Assembly: GCA_963764195.1 (NCBI GenBank)
Contig: CAVXRG010000010.1
Coordinates: 1,116,001 to 1,180,000 of the forward strand
Source: JBDSSS01 sp963764195
GTDB taxonomy: Bacteria; Actinomycetota; Actinomycetes; Actinomycetales; Dermatophilaceae
Reading direction: 5' to 3'
Length of the DNA stretch: 64,000 bases
Shown: positions 10,715 to 20,926 of the stretch, piece after piece
How positions within the stretch are numbered: position 1 is the stretch's first letter
Layout of the letters: every line of letters begins with the position of its first letter
Made by a program: the position numbers and the translations under genes
Notes under the pieces: model-generated
The model's input: only the letters and a program-made list of their open reading frames with translations
Told to the model about the DNA's origin: nothing
The model's database searches: none

Positions 10715-11554
10715 TCACAACCGGCCGTGAGGTCCGGAGGTGCCGTGCCGGCGGGTCGTGGCCACCACCGCGGCGACGATGTCCGAGGCGCCCGCCGCCC
10801 GCAGCACGCGGGCTGCCTCGGCGAGCGTGCTGCCCGTCGTCATCACGTCGTCGACGAGCACGACCCGGCGCCCGGTCACCACCTCGCGCCAGCGCGGCAC
10901 GAGGGTCAGGGCCCCGTCGAGGTTGCGCCGCCGCTCCGTGGTGCCGAGTCCGGCCTGGTCCGCCACCGGCCGGCCGTGTGCCAGGACCGGGGCCAGCCGG
11001 AGCAGCCCGAGTGGGTCGAGCGGATCGGGCGGCTCACGGGGGTCAGGCAGCACCCGTCGGGACAGCCCCTCCAGGGGCGTCCCACCCCGGGTGCGCCGGG
11101 ACCGTCGCGACGACGGCGCCGGCACGAGGATTGCCGGTCGCCCGACCCATCCCTGCTGGCGCAGGGCCGCGTGGACCGCGGCGGTGAGCAGCGGCCCGAG
11201 CAGGGGCGCCGCGTCGTGTCGACCGTGGTCCTTCCAGCGCCCGATCACCGCCCGCACCGGCCCGGCGTAGTCGCACGCCGCGTGGACGGGCGGCAGGCCG
11301 GCGGGCGCCGGGGTCGGACGGACCTGCACGACACCGCCGGCGAGCAGCCGGTGCAGTGCGAGGGCACACCGACGGCACCAGGTACGGCCGGCCCGACCGC
11401 AGCCGAGGCACTCCGCCGGCAGGACGAGGTCGAGCAGCGCGGCCACGCCGTGCGCCTCGGTCCTGCGGGACGGCTCCATCGGGGCAGCAGACCATAGGGG
11501 GGTGGGGCCGGTCCACCCCTCGCCTCGAGTCGGTGGAGCGGGTGGGACGCTCAC
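10715..11554 (-). CDS. ComF-family phosphoribosyltransferase-like protein
   Basis: The protein (up to 279 residues) has an N-terminal zinc-finger region with C-x2-C and C-x2-C pairs (LGCG...WCRRC) and a C-terminal phosphoribosyltransferase fold with the signature VVLVDDVMTTGSTL, which binds ribose-phosphate. ComF proteins are linked to DNA uptake and other single-strand DNA transactions. The GTG at 11554 leaves 22 nt after lpqB and fits an operon. An ATG at 11479 is an equally sensible start, and neither has a clear ribosome-binding site. The C-terminal end overlaps no gene and is followed by the hpf leader. Confidence 0.85.
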   Translation of the reverse strand: MSVPPAPPTRGEGWTGPTPLWSAAPMEPSRRTEAHGVAALLDLVLPAECLGCGRAGRTWCRRCALALHRLLAGGVVQVRPTPAPAGLPPVHAACDYAGPVRAVIGRWKDHGRHDAAPLLGPLLTAAVHAALRQQGWVGRPAILVPAPSSRRSRRTRGGTPLEGLSRRVLPDPREPPDPLDPLGLLRLAPVLAHGRPVADQAGLGTTERRRNLDGALTLVPRWREVVTGRRVVLVDDVMTTGSTLAEAARVLRAAGASDIVAAVVATTRRHGTSGPHGRL

Positions 11555-11576
11555 GGGGTTGTGGACCGGCGGGGTG

Positions 11577-13394
11577 TCAGCGGCCGGGCACGAGCAGGTC
11601 GGTGCCCTCGTTGATCTTGCGCCAGGTCGCTCCCGCCCGCGCCAGCACGCTGCCCTCGTCGGTGATCACGATGAGGCCGCGGGGTCCGCCGACGGTCGTG
11701 ATGCTCGCGCCGCGTGGGACGGCCGCGAGGCGGCTGTCCTTCGGGTCGGCGTTGCCGCGACGTCGGATGCCGTCGACGCCCGCCCCGATCGTGCCGAGCC
11801 AGGCGCGCACCGGCTCGGTGTCGGCGATCCGGCCGAGGACGGCATACGTCGTGCTGTCGAGCCAGACGACGTCCTTGATGAGGGTGAGGGGCTGCGCCTG
11901 CCGCCACGGGGCAGCAAGCGCAGTTGGGGCGCCGTTCGCCGATCGGACGATCCCGGTGACGGCCAGCTGGGCATCCGCCCCCGCGGTGTTCGTCGTCACG
12001 ATGAGCATCCGGGCGCCGTCCGCCGCGACCGTGAGGCTGACGACGCGCCGGCTCCGGAGCCACGGGACGGAGATCGCAGCGGGGACCGCACCGGCATCGG
12101 CGGTGTCCGAGTCGAGCACGAAGACCCGGGCGTTGCCTGCCGGGTCGACACCGCCGACCCAGAGGAAGCCGGATGCGTCGTAGGTCGGCCGGGTCAGGCC
12201 CGTCGCGAAGGACGGCACGAGGATCGGCGCCTTCGTCGCCTGCCACCGGGACAGCTCCTTGAGGTCGCCGCCGACCGCGGCGATCTCGCGCCCGTCGGCG
12301 GAGAGCGCGAGGCGGGTCCACCCCTCGGGGATCGAGGCGGTGAAGGAGGTCTTCGTCGAGGGCGGCGGCCGCTTGCCGTTGACGTCGTCGGGGATGTAGC
12401 GCGGGTCGATGACCGCGAGCTTGTCCTTCTGCCGGAGCAGGGCCGTGTCGAACGATGTCGGCACGACGATGTCGAAGCCGAGGGCGCTCGCCGACGACAC
12501 GGCGTTGCCCCCGCCGGGGAGGTCGAGCGGCGCACCCTCGGCCGAGAGCGAGACGGACGAGACCCCTGCCACCTGGCCCAGCGTCGCGGTGAGCTGGGCC
12601 CACATCGCCGTCCGGTCATCGGGGTCGGCCTCCAGGGCCTGGGTGCTGAGGTTGACCTGAGCGACGCCGTTCTCGACCGGGACCGCGTTGACCGCGAGCT
12701 TCGTGCCCACCGGGACGCCCGTGACGAGGGCGCCCGCCAGGTAGTCGGGGACGGGGCTCAGCTGGGCTCGCGACAGCGTCGTCGCCATCCGCGACCCGCT
12801 GGGGAACCACCGCGGGTCGGGCACCAGCCGCCGGCCCGCGGGCGTGACGTAGAAGCCGACGCGGTTGGTGAAGAGGCGGTCGAAGGCGTTGGAGTCGAGC
12901 CACAGACCGAACCCGGTCGCGGGCAGGACGACGCGCCACTCCCCGCCGACCTTCGTCAGGCCGAAGGTGGCCTTCACCTGCGTGCCAGCGGGCAGCTCTT
13001 CGTAGCGACCGTCCGGCGTGACCTTCGCGACGGCGTCGGTCGTGACCTCGAGGCTCTCCTCACCGACCTTCTTCACCGCGATGTCGGCGACGCTGTCGTA
13101 GACGACGATGTCCATGCTCGTCGGGCGCCACAGGTCGATCGACTGCGGAGCGAGGTAGGACTTGCCCGTCGCCCGCGTCTCGTCGCTGTCGTCGCCCGCC
13201 CGGATGAAGCCCCGGACGATGGCCTCCTGGCTCGAGCCGTCGACCGGGCCCTGGGCGAAGACCCGAACGGGGTCGCCCACGTTGTCCCCGAGACGCCGGC
13301 CGTCGGTGACGGGGCCGGTCTGGGGCAGGCCTCCGCACGCCGCGAGCGACAGCACCGTCGCCACGGCGGCGCCGAGGACGGCGCGACGTCTCAC
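11577..13394 (-). CDS. lpqB: Lipoprotein LpqB (GerMN and beta-propeller domains)
   Basis: The 605-residue lipoprotein has a type II signal peptide starting VRRRAVLGAAVATVLSLAAC with the lipobox cysteine at about residue 20. A GerMN-type domain follows (about 190-300, including LVTGVPVGTKLAVNAVPVENGVAQVNLS), then a C-terminal beta-propeller-like region. LpqB interacts with the extracellular part of MtrB and modulates the MtrAB system. The GTG start overlaps the mtrB stop codon (GTGA), so mtrA, mtrB and lpqB form a tight operon. Confidence 0.93.
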   Translation of the reverse strand: MRRRAVLGAAVATVLSLAACGGLPQTGPVTDGRRLGDNVGDPVRVFAQGPVDGSSQEAIVRGFIRAGDDSDETRATGKSYLAPQSIDLWRPTSMDIVVYDSVADIAVKKVGEESLEVTTDAVAKVTPDGRYEELPAGTQVKATFGLTKVGGEWRVVLPATGFGLWLDSNAFDRLFTNRVGFYVTPAGRRLVPDPRWFPSGSRMATTLSRAQLSPVPDYLAGALVTGVPVGTKLAVNAVPVENGVAQVNLSTQALEADPDDRTAMWAQLTATLGQVAGVSSVSLSAEGAPLDLPGGGNAVSSASALGFDIVVPTSFDTALLRQKDKLAVIDPRYIPDDVNGKRPPPSTKTSFTASIPEGWTRLALSADGREIAAVGGDLKELSRWQATKAPILVPSFATGLTRPTYDASGFLWVGGVDPAGNARVFVLDSDTADAGAVPAAISVPWLRSRRVVSLTVAADGARMLIVTTNTAGADAQLAVTGIVRSANGAPTALAAPWRQAQPLTLIKDVVWLDSTTYAVLGRIADTEPVRAWLGTIGAGVDGIRRRGNADPKDSRLAAVPRGASITTVGGPRGLIVITDEGSVLARAGATWRKINEGTDLLVPGR

Positions 13395-15220
13395 CGCCCG
13401 GCCGTCCCGGACGAGCGTACCGGCGCGGGCAGAGCACCCGTGTGGGCCGGGCCGGTCGGGCCGGTCGAGCCGGTCGAGCCGGTCGGGCCGGTCGGGCCGG
13501 TCGGGCCCGCACCCCGGGACCGGCGACCGGACGCCTCGACGAGCAGGGGGCTGAGCGGGAGCGGTGAACCGGTGATCGTCGCGTCCGCCTGCCGGGGCAG
13601 GATCAGACGGAAGCAGGACCCCTCCCCCAAGGCCCCCCATGCCTCGAGACGTCCCGCGTGCAGGCGCGCGTCCTCGAGCGAGATCGCGAGGCCGAGCCCG
13701 GTCCCGCCGGTCGTCCGGGCACGGGCCGGGTCGGCCCGCCAGAAGCGGGTGAAGACGAGCGCGGCCTCACCGGGACGCAGGCCCACGCCGTGGTCCCGGA
13801 CCGTGACGGCCACGGCCGAGTCGTTGCTGCCGAGGGTGATCTCGATCGGCCGGCCCTCGCCGTGCTCGATCGCGTTGGAGACGAGGTTGCGCAGGATTCG
13901 TTCGATGCGGCGCGAGTCCATCTCGGCAATGACCGGGACGTCGGGCTCGTCGACGACGAGCCGGGTGCCCTTGCGAGCGGCGAGGGTGCGGTGGGCGTCG
14001 ACCGCCCGCTCGACGCAGGCGCGCAGGTCCGTCGCCTCGATGTCGAGCACCGCGGCTCCGGCGTCGAAGCGAGAGATCTCGAGCAGGTCGGTCAGGAGGG
14101 ACTCGAAGCGGTCGAGCTCGCCGCGCAGCAGCTCCGCCGACCGGGCCACTGTCGGCTCGAAGCTCGAGCGGGAGTCATGGATCAGGTCGCCGGCCATCCG
14201 GATCGTCGTCAACGGCGTGCGCAGCTCGTGCGACACGTCCGACACGAAGCGCTGCTGGACGCGTGAGAGGTTCTCCAACTGCGCGATCTGCTGCTGGATG
14301 GAGGCAGCCATGGCGTTGAAGGAGTTGCCGAGACGGGCGATGTCGTCCTCACCCTTGGACCGCATCCGCTCGTTGAGGTTGCCGTCGGCGAACCGTTCGG
14401 CCACGATCGCGGCCCGGCGAAGCGGGTCGGCGACGATGCGGGTGACGACGAAGGCGATCGCGCCGACGAGCAGGATCAGGGCCGCGCCGCCGAAGAGGAA
14501 GGTGCGCCCGATGAGGCTGATGATCTCCCGCTCACGATGCATCGGGTAGATGAAGTAGAGGCCGTAGTCCCCCGCCACGGGCAGCACGATCTTCTGCCCG
14601 ACGATGACCGCGGAGATCTCGCCGGTGTCCTCCTCGATCGTGGCAACCTGCAGGTGCTGGACGTCGGGGGCCGCCGAGACCTGCCGCGAAAGCTCCTCGG
14701 GGATGAACCGCACCCCCACCCCGCCGCTCTCGATGGGCCCGATGATCGTCGGCAGGTCGTTGGTCTCGAGCCGGGTGAGCACGACGTAGCGCACCTCGTT
14801 GCCGGAGTCGCGGCGGTACTTGTTGACGAGGTCGGTCGCCGTCTGGGTCAGCTCGGCCACCGAGGCCGTCTGGTCCGTCGAGTCGAACTGCTTCTGCGCG
14901 TCCGTCGCGTCGCGGAGGCTGTCGTCGGCGGCGATCCGCTGCCGGCCGTCGACCAAGCCCTGGGCGATCGAGCCGTAGAGGTAGGTCCCGACGGTGCTCA
15001 GCACGAGGATGCCGAGCAGCATCGTGATCACGACGACCCGGAAGCTCAGCGACGAGCGCCACAGGTGCGTCGTCCGACGCGCGAGCGCCCCGAGGGCCGA
15101 CAGCGCCCGCGGGCCCGCCCCCGGCGCGGGCGTGGGCGCTGACCCGGACGCGGACCCGGACGCAGGACCGGCCGCGGTCTCGGGCCCGGCCCCTGGGTCG
15201 GCGTCGCTGGGGAGGCTCAT
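13391..15220 (-). CDS. mtrB: Sensor histidine kinase MtrB
   Basis: The 609-residue kinase has a Pro/Ala/Ser-rich cytoplasmic N-terminus, TM1 (about 60-80), an extracellular sensor region (81-239), TM2 (about 240-262), a HAMP domain, a HisKA domain with the H-box SDVSHELRTPL (His331) and an HATPase domain (NLVSNAIEHGEG, RDHGVGLRPGE, TGGTGLGLAIS). It phosphorylates MtrA and controls cell-wall hydrolase and division genes. The far C-terminus carries Gly-Pro/Ser-Thr triplets encoded by 9-bp repeats, which is unusual for MtrB. The ATG at 15220 lies 1 nt after the mtrA stop. An upstream GTG at 15250 is possible. Confidence 0.95.
   Translation of the reverse strand: MSLPSDADPGAGPETAAGPASGSASGSAPTPAPGAGPRALSALGALARRTTHLWRSSLSFRVVVITMLLGILVLSTVGTYLYGSIAQGLVDGRQRIAADDSLRDATDAQKQFDSTDQTASVAELTQTATDLVNKYRRDSGNEVRYVVLTRLETNDLPTIIGPIESGGVGVRFIPEELSRQVSAAPDVQHLQVATIEEDTGEISAVIVGQKIVLPVAGDYGLYFIYPMHREREIISLIGRTFLFGGAALILLVGAIAFVVTRIVADPLRRAAIVAERFADGNLNERMRSKGEDDIARLGNSFNAMAASIQQQIAQLENLSRVQQRFVSDVSHELRTPLTTIRMAGDLIHDSRSSFEPTVARSAELLRGELDRFESLLTDLLEISRFDAGAAVLDIEATDLRACVERAVDAHRTLAARKGTRLVVDEPDVPVIAEMDSRRIERILRNLVSNAIEHGEGRPIEITLGSNDSAVAVTVRDHGVGLRPGEAALVFTRFWRADPARARTTGGTGLGLAISLEDARLHAGRLEAWGALGEGSCFRLILPRQADATITGSPLPLSPLLVEASGRRSRGAGPTGPTGPTGSTGSTGPTGPAHTGALPAPVRSSGTAGR
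13451..13504. repeat. Six tandem copies of a 9-bp unit (GCCGGTCGG/A) in mtrB
   Basis: Six consecutive 9-mers encode Gly-Pro-Thr or Gly-Ser-Thr triplets at the C-terminal tail of MtrB on the minus strand. Copy-number change would be frame-neutral. Confidence 0.9.
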
Positions 15221-15221
15221 C

Positions 15222-15899
15222 TCAGGTCGGGCCGGCCTTGTAGCCGACACCCCGGACGGTGACGACGATCTCGGGGTGCTCAGGGTCGTGCTCGATCTTG
15301 GACCGGAGCCGCTGGACGTGGACGTTGACCAACCGGGTGTCGCCGGCGTGCCGGTAGCCCCACACCTGCTCGAGCAGGACCTCGCGGGTGAAGACCTGCC
15401 ACGGCTTGCGGGCGAGCGCGACGAGCAGGTCGAACTCGAGCGGGGTCAGCGAGAGCGGCTCCTCGGCCCGCCTGACCGAGTGCCCGGCCACGTCGATGTC
15501 GAGGTCACCGATCGTCAGCTTCTCGGGGGCCGGCTCATCGCCGCGGCGGAGCCGGGCCCGGACGCGCGCGATCAGCTCCTGGGGCTTGAACGGCTTGACG
15601 ACGTAGTCGTCGGCGCCGGACTCGAGCCCGACGACGATGTCGACGGTGTCGGTACGTGCGGTGAGCATCACGATCGGCACCCCGCTCTCGGCGCGGATCC
15701 GTCGGCAGACCTCCATGCCGTCGAGGCCCGGGAGCATCACGTCGAGCAGCACGAGGTCGGGGCGGCTGTCGCGGAACGCCCCGACCGCCTCCGAGCCGTC
15801 CGCGACGTGCGTGACGTCGAGACCCTCGTTGCGCAGCACGATCCCCAGCATCTCGGCGAGTGCGAGGTCGTCATCGACGACCAGAACCCGACCCTTCAC
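15222..15899 (-). CDS. mtrA: DNA-binding response regulator MtrA
   Basis: The 225-residue OmpR-family regulator has a receiver domain (GRVLVVDDDLALAEMLGIVL, phosphoacceptor Asp53 in LVLLDVMLPG, Lys in DYVVKPFKPQEL) and a winged-helix domain (LSLTPLEFDLLVALARKPWQV ... VHVQRLRSKIE). The sequence is close to MtrA across actinobacteria. The GTG start at 15899 has a GAGGAG ribosome-binding site about 7 nt upstream. It is the first gene of the mtrA-mtrB-lpqB operon. The short gap to the upstream lipoprotein gene (about 75 bp) could hold its promoter. Confidence 0.97.
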   Translation of the reverse strand: MKGRVLVVDDDLALAEMLGIVLRNEGLDVTHVADGSEAVGAFRDSRPDLVLLDVMLPGLDGMEVCRRIRAESGVPIVMLTARTDTVDIVVGLESGADDYVVKPFKPQELIARVRARLRRGDEPAPEKLTIGDLDIDVAGHSVRRAEEPLSLTPLEFDLLVALARKPWQVFTREVLLEQVWGYRHAGDTRLVNVHVQRLRSKIEHDPEHPEIVVTVRGVGYKAGPT

Positions 15900-15974
15900 A
15901 GCCCACTCCTCGTCCGATCCGCACCGTCGGCGGATCCACCGTCCTGCCCCAGATCATCACACACGCAACACCGG

Positions 15975-16529
15975 TCAGCCCTCCGTGACGTACCACTTGC
16001 CGTCGAGCTTGACCGCCGTGAAGTGGGAGACGACGTCTGCGGCGATGGCAGGCTCCGTCGTGACGCTCTGGAACGTCGCCGTGCTGCCGTTCACCGTGGC
16101 CCCCGTGATGGTCAGCCCGTCGAAGGCCGCGCCGAGGGCGCTCAGCTCCTCGAGGCGCGACGCGATCGTCGACGCACAGGCGTCGGAGGCCTTCGGGATG
16201 CGGGGGATCGGCTTGCCGTCTGCCGCCATGACCGCACAGACACCGGCGGCGTTGCCGGCCACCATGGCCCGCAGCCACGACGTCATCGCGGCCTCCGGCG
16301 TCGTCTGGTCGACGGCGGTCAGCGCCGTCGAGGCGGTCGGGCCCGGCGTCGCAGTGCCGCTGCCGGCGCTCGCTGAGGTGTCTGTGGGCGCACTCCTGGA
16401 ACTCGTGGCGCTGGTGGCACTCGGCGCCGGCGTCGGGGGTGTCTCGTCGGGGGACCCGCAGGCACCGAGCCCGAGCGTCACTGCGAGCGTCACTGCGAGC
16501 GCCAGGGCGCCGGCCGGAAACCTCTTCAT
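15975..16529 (-). CDS. Putative secreted lipoprotein
   Basis: The 184-residue protein has a lipoprotein signal peptide (MKRFPAGALALAVTLAVTLGLGAC, lipobox cysteine near 24; written here in part), a Ser/Thr/Pro-rich linker (about 30-70) and a C-terminal domain of about 110 residues. That domain resembles small NTF2-like or DUF4878-type modules, with TPEAAMTSWLRAMVAGNAAGVC and a closing LDGKWYVTEG. I cannot assign a ligand. Two adjacent ATG codons (16532 and 16529) are possible. The second is better spaced from the GAGG ribosome-binding site. Confidence 0.78.
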   Translation of the reverse strand: MKRFPAGALALAVTLAVTLGLGACGSPDETPPTPAPSATSATSSRSAPTDTSASAGSGTATPGPTASTALTAVDQTTPEAAMTSWLRAMVAGNAAGVCAVMAADGKPIPRIPKASDACASTIASRLEELSALGAAFDGLTITGATVNGSTATFQSVTTEPAIAADVVSHFTAVKLDGKWYVTEG

Positions 16530-16639
16530 CATGTCCTCGGGTCGTCGGAGCGAGCGGTGGGGAGTTCGCGGGGCGGGCGGGACCCCGCGCACGAGAGCAT
16601 CCATCCTCGCACGCGCACCCGGATGGTCCCGGCCTGACC

Positions 16640-16684
16640 AAAAGCGTTCAGAAAGCGTGAATCACCTGAAAAAGCGCATAAAGC
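16640..16684. promoter_or_regulatory. Candidate divergent operator with AAAGCG repeats and a GTGAATCAC palindrome
   Basis: In the AT-rich divergent gap, AAAGCG occurs at 16641-16646, 16653-16657 (followed by T) and 16672-16676 (followed by C), with a further AAAGC near 16680. The palindrome GTGAATCAC (16657-16665) is flanked by TTCAG (16647-16651) and CTGAA (16666-16670). The region lies between the lipoprotein gene and the 16710 gene and probably holds both promoters. Confidence 0.4.
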
Positions 16685-16709
16685 AGCCGGAACCAGCCAT
16701 GATCTCCGG

Positions 16710-18218
16710 GTGACGAGCGCTCCCCCCACCCCCGCCGCCATCGACTCCCCTGTCGTCGACCAGGAGCGAATGACGGCGATGTCGCCTGCGGTGGCTCTGG
16801 AGCCGTCCGCGGCCGGGACCCGCTCGGCCCTCCCGCTCCTGCTCCGCCAGGCGATGCCCGGTGTCGTGGCTGCCGTCTTCGTCATCGCGGCGGCGAAGCC
16901 CGTCGGTGACCCCGACACCTTCTGGCACATCGCCGCGGGTGACCACCTTCGGGCGACCTGGACGTTCAACGGGCCTGATCCGTGGAGCACGATGTCGAGC
17001 CAGCCATGGCGTCTGCACGAGTGGCTTCCCGAGCTCGCGATGAGCGTGATGCGCCAGGCGCTGGGCCTGCCCGGGGTCTCCTGGCTGCTGCCCCTGGCCG
17101 CGGCGGCGTTCGCCCTCGCCGCCTGGCGCGCGGTCCGCAGCGAGGCGTCGCTTCTCGTCTCCTCGATCGTCATGGCCCTGACGGTCCTCGCTCTCGGGAT
17201 CAGCCTGTCGCTGCGCCCCCAGATGGTGAGCTTCACGCTCGCTGTCATCACCACGCACGCCTGGCTCGGGACCGCGCGGGACGGACGGGCGCGGTGGTGG
17301 CTCATCCCGCTGACGTGGCTGTGGGCGTGCTGCCACGGCATGTGGTTCGTGGGACCGGCCGTGGGCGCCGTGTCGCTGCTCGGCATCCTGCTCGACGGAC
17401 GCGTGCGCGGAAGGGCCTGGTTGCGCCTCGCCGTCGTCCCGGTCGGGTCGGTCGTCGCCGCGGCGCTGACCCCGGTCGGCCCCGGTCTCCTGCTCTCGCC
17501 CGTGGCGGTGCGGGAGATGACGCAGTTCGTCGAGGAATGGCGTTCACCATCCCTCACCGATCTCAGCTTCGTCTCCTTCCTCGTGCTGGCGGGAGCCACG
17601 ATGCTCGTGTGGAGCAGGGCCCGCAGCCGTCCCGGCTGGACGAGCCTGCTGCTGCTCGCCACCGCGGCGGGTTTCGCGCTCGCCTATGCCCGGACGATCC
17701 CCGTGGGGGCGGCCGTGCTCGCCCCGGTCGCCGCTGCTGCCCTCCATGCGCCCACGGGTCTGGCCCGCGAACCCATGCGGCGCGCCGAGGTGGCGCTCAC
17801 GCTCGGCCTGACCGTGGTCGCCCTCCTCATCGCCGCGGTCCTCGCGCCCACGCGGGGTGCCGTGCCCGCCTGGGGTCCCAACGACCTCGACACGGCAATC
17901 GCCGCCCTGCCGGCCGACACGGTCGTGTGCAACGACTACGGGTCGGGTGGCTGGCTGATCTACGCCCATCCCAACGTGCGGCCGGCCATCGACGGCCGGA
18001 CCGAGGTCTACGCCGTGGACTACGTCCGGGCCTACCTGGGGTTCGCGACCGGGTCACCGGGCTGGCAGTCCTATCTGGGACGCACGTCCTGCCACTGGGC
18101 ACTGCTGCCGACGGGCCTGCCGGTGACCGAGGCCCTGACGGCCCAGGCGGGCTGGAAGGTCGCCGACAGGGGCGCCGACTACGTCCTGCTCCGCGCGCCC
18201 GCCACGAACCCCGGCTGA
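16710..18218 (+). CDS. Multi-pass membrane protein of unknown function
   Basis: The protein of up to 502 residues has a disordered N-terminus, then about ten hydrophobic segments between residues 45 and 395, and a soluble C-terminal domain of about 110 residues. An acidic motif GDPDTFWHIAAGDHL follows the first helix, like the first-loop Asp motifs of GT-C glycosyltransferases and oligosaccharyltransferases. The C-terminal part has VCNDYGSGGWLIY and IDGRTEVY. A membrane-bound glycosyltransferase is one possibility, but I do not recognise the family. The start may be GTG 16710, or ATG 16770 or 16779 behind an AGGAG. Confidence 0.75.
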   Translation: MTSAPPTPAAIDSPVVDQERMTAMSPAVALEPSAAGTRSALPLLLRQAMPGVVAAVFVIAAAKPVGDPDTFWHIAAGDHLRATWTFNGPDPWSTMSSQPWRLHEWLPELAMSVMRQALGLPGVSWLLPLAAAAFALAAWRAVRSEASLLVSSIVMALTVLALGISLSLRPQMVSFTLAVITTHAWLGTARDGRARWWLIPLTWLWACCHGMWFVGPAVGAVSLLGILLDGRVRGRAWLRLAVVPVGSVVAAALTPVGPGLLLSPVAVREMTQFVEEWRSPSLTDLSFVSFLVLAGATMLVWSRARSRPGWTSLLLLATAAGFALAYARTIPVGAAVLAPVAAAALHAPTGLAREPMRRAEVALTLGLTVVALLIAAVLAPTRGAVPAWGPNDLDTAIAALPADTVVCNDYGSGGWLIYAHPNVRPAIDGRTEVYAVDYVRAYLGFATGSPGWQSYLGRTSCHWALLPTGLPVTEALTAQAGWKVADRGADYVLLRAPATNPG

Positions 18219-18248
18219 GGCGGCTGTCCCCGGGGGGCCTCCGGACAC

Positions 18249-18288
18249 AGGTATGCCGCCCTCCCGTGGTCGGGAGGGCGGCATACCT
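18249..18288. terminator. Perfect 18-bp hairpin between convergent genes
   Basis: The left arm AGGTATGCCGCCCTCCCG (18249-18266) pairs perfectly with 18271-18288 across a TGGT loop. It lies between the convergent 16710 gene and ahcY and could terminate transcription in both directions. Each arm contains a copy of the abundant heptamer GTATGCC/GGCATAC. Confidence 0.85.
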
Positions 18289-18331
18289 CGCACTGTCGCG
18301 AACCGAGCGGGTCCGCGAGGGCAGAGGTCGG

Positions 18332-19783
<1,452 letters not shown>

Positions 19784-19915
19784 GAGTCATCTCTTCCGTT
19801 GATTCCTGGGGTGTGCAGACCCGGCGCGCCCCTCTGGGCAGTTGTTGGGTCATCACCCACGCCGGCAGTCGCCCAGTCTAGCGACCGGGGACCGCGGTCT
19901 CGAACCGGCGTCGGC

Positions 19916-20863
19916 TCAGCGCACGAGGCTCCGGTCGAGGTCCGGCTCGACGTACATGACGAGCTGGAGGTCAGGCACGGCCGCCCGGGCGGCCCGCTCG
20001 GCGGCGTCGATCGCCTCCGCGACGTCGTCGGCGCGGTCGGTGCGGGTCACCGCGATCTTGACCCCGACGAGCACCTCGTCGGGGCCGAGGTGGAGGGTCT
20101 TCATGTGGATCAGCCGGTCGACGCCGTCGGTGCCGCTGATCGCCGCGGCGAGGGCCCGTTGGTGCTCGGGGGTCGCAGACTCGCCGACGAGCAGCGACTT
20201 CATCTCGATGGCGAGGGTGATCGCGACAAGGACGAGGAGCAGGCCGATCATCGCCGTGCCCACCACGTCCCAGTAGCCGTTCTCGGTGAGCAGGGTCAGC
20301 CCGACGCCGAGGAGGGCGAAGACGAGGCCGATGAGCGCGGCGAAGTCCTCGAGCAGGATGACGGGAAGCTCCGGGGCCTTGGCCCGCCGGATGAACTCCG
20401 GCCAGGACCGCGATCCCCGCGAGTGGTTGCTCTCCCGGACCGCCGTGCGGAAGGAGAGCCCCTCCATGACGATGGCGGCGAGCAGGACGACGATCGGCAC
20501 CCACCACCACCGGCTGTCGAGCAGCTGGTTGGGAACGCCCGCGTGGGTCTCTTCGTACTTGTGGAACGCCTCGTAGAGGGCGAAGAGGCCGCCGATGCTG
20601 AACAGGACGATCGAGACGACGAAGGCGTAGACGTAGCGCTCACGCCCGAAGCCGAAAGGGTGCTCGGGGGTGGCGGCCTGCTTGGCTCTCTTGCTACCGA
20701 GCAGCAGCAGGCCCTGGTTGCCGGAGTCGGCGACCGAGTGCACCGCCTCGGCGAGCATCGAGCTGGCCCCGGTCAGCAGGAACGCGACGAACTTCGTGAC
20801 CGCGATCCCGGAGTTGGCCAGCAGCGCGGCGATGACCGCCTTGTTTCCACCCTCGGTTGACAT
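19916..20863 (-). CDS. Cation diffusion facilitator (CDF) family transporter
   Basis: The 315-residue protein has about six transmembrane segments and a C-terminal cytoplasmic ferredoxin-like domain (about 220-310). The first metal site is seen as H-S-V-A-D in AEAVHSVADSGNQ. The second site reads L-L-E-D-F-A, so the usual His is a Glu, as in the SLC30A9-like branch. Such proteins export divalent cations such as zinc, but the substrate here is uncertain. The ATG start is 7 nt after a TAGGCT hexamer and lacks a ribosome-binding site. Confidence 0.88.
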   Translation of the reverse strand: MSTEGGNKAVIAALLANSGIAVTKFVAFLLTGASSMLAEAVHSVADSGNQGLLLLGSKRAKQAATPEHPFGFGRERYVYAFVVSIVLFSIGGLFALYEAFHKYEETHAGVPNQLLDSRWWWVPIVVLLAAIVMEGLSFRTAVRESNHSRGSRSWPEFIRRAKAPELPVILLEDFAALIGLVFALLGVGLTLLTENGYWDVVGTAMIGLLLVLVAITLAIEMKSLLVGESATPEHQRALAAAISGTDGVDRLIHMKTLHLGPDEVLVGVKIAVTRTDRADDVAEAIDAAERAARAAVPDLQLVMYVEPDLDRSLVR

Positions 20864-20870
20864 GGCGCCC

Positions 20871-20876
20871 AGCCTA
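20871..20876 (-). promoter_or_regulatory. Putative -10 element (TAGGCT) for a leaderless CDF transporter mRNA
   Basis: TAGGCT on the minus strand lies 7 nt before the ATG at 20863, with no ribosome-binding site. Confidence 0.5.
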
Positions 20877-20926
20877 GGGGCATCCAGCCGCCGTTCAGGA
20901 ACGAGCCAACCGCGAGCCGGGCGGCC

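Noticed and set aside
19784..19915. SAH riboswitch in front of ahcY
   Set aside because: The conserved SAH-aptamer core could not be recognised. A TAGACT hexamer and a normal ribosome-binding site explain the leader.
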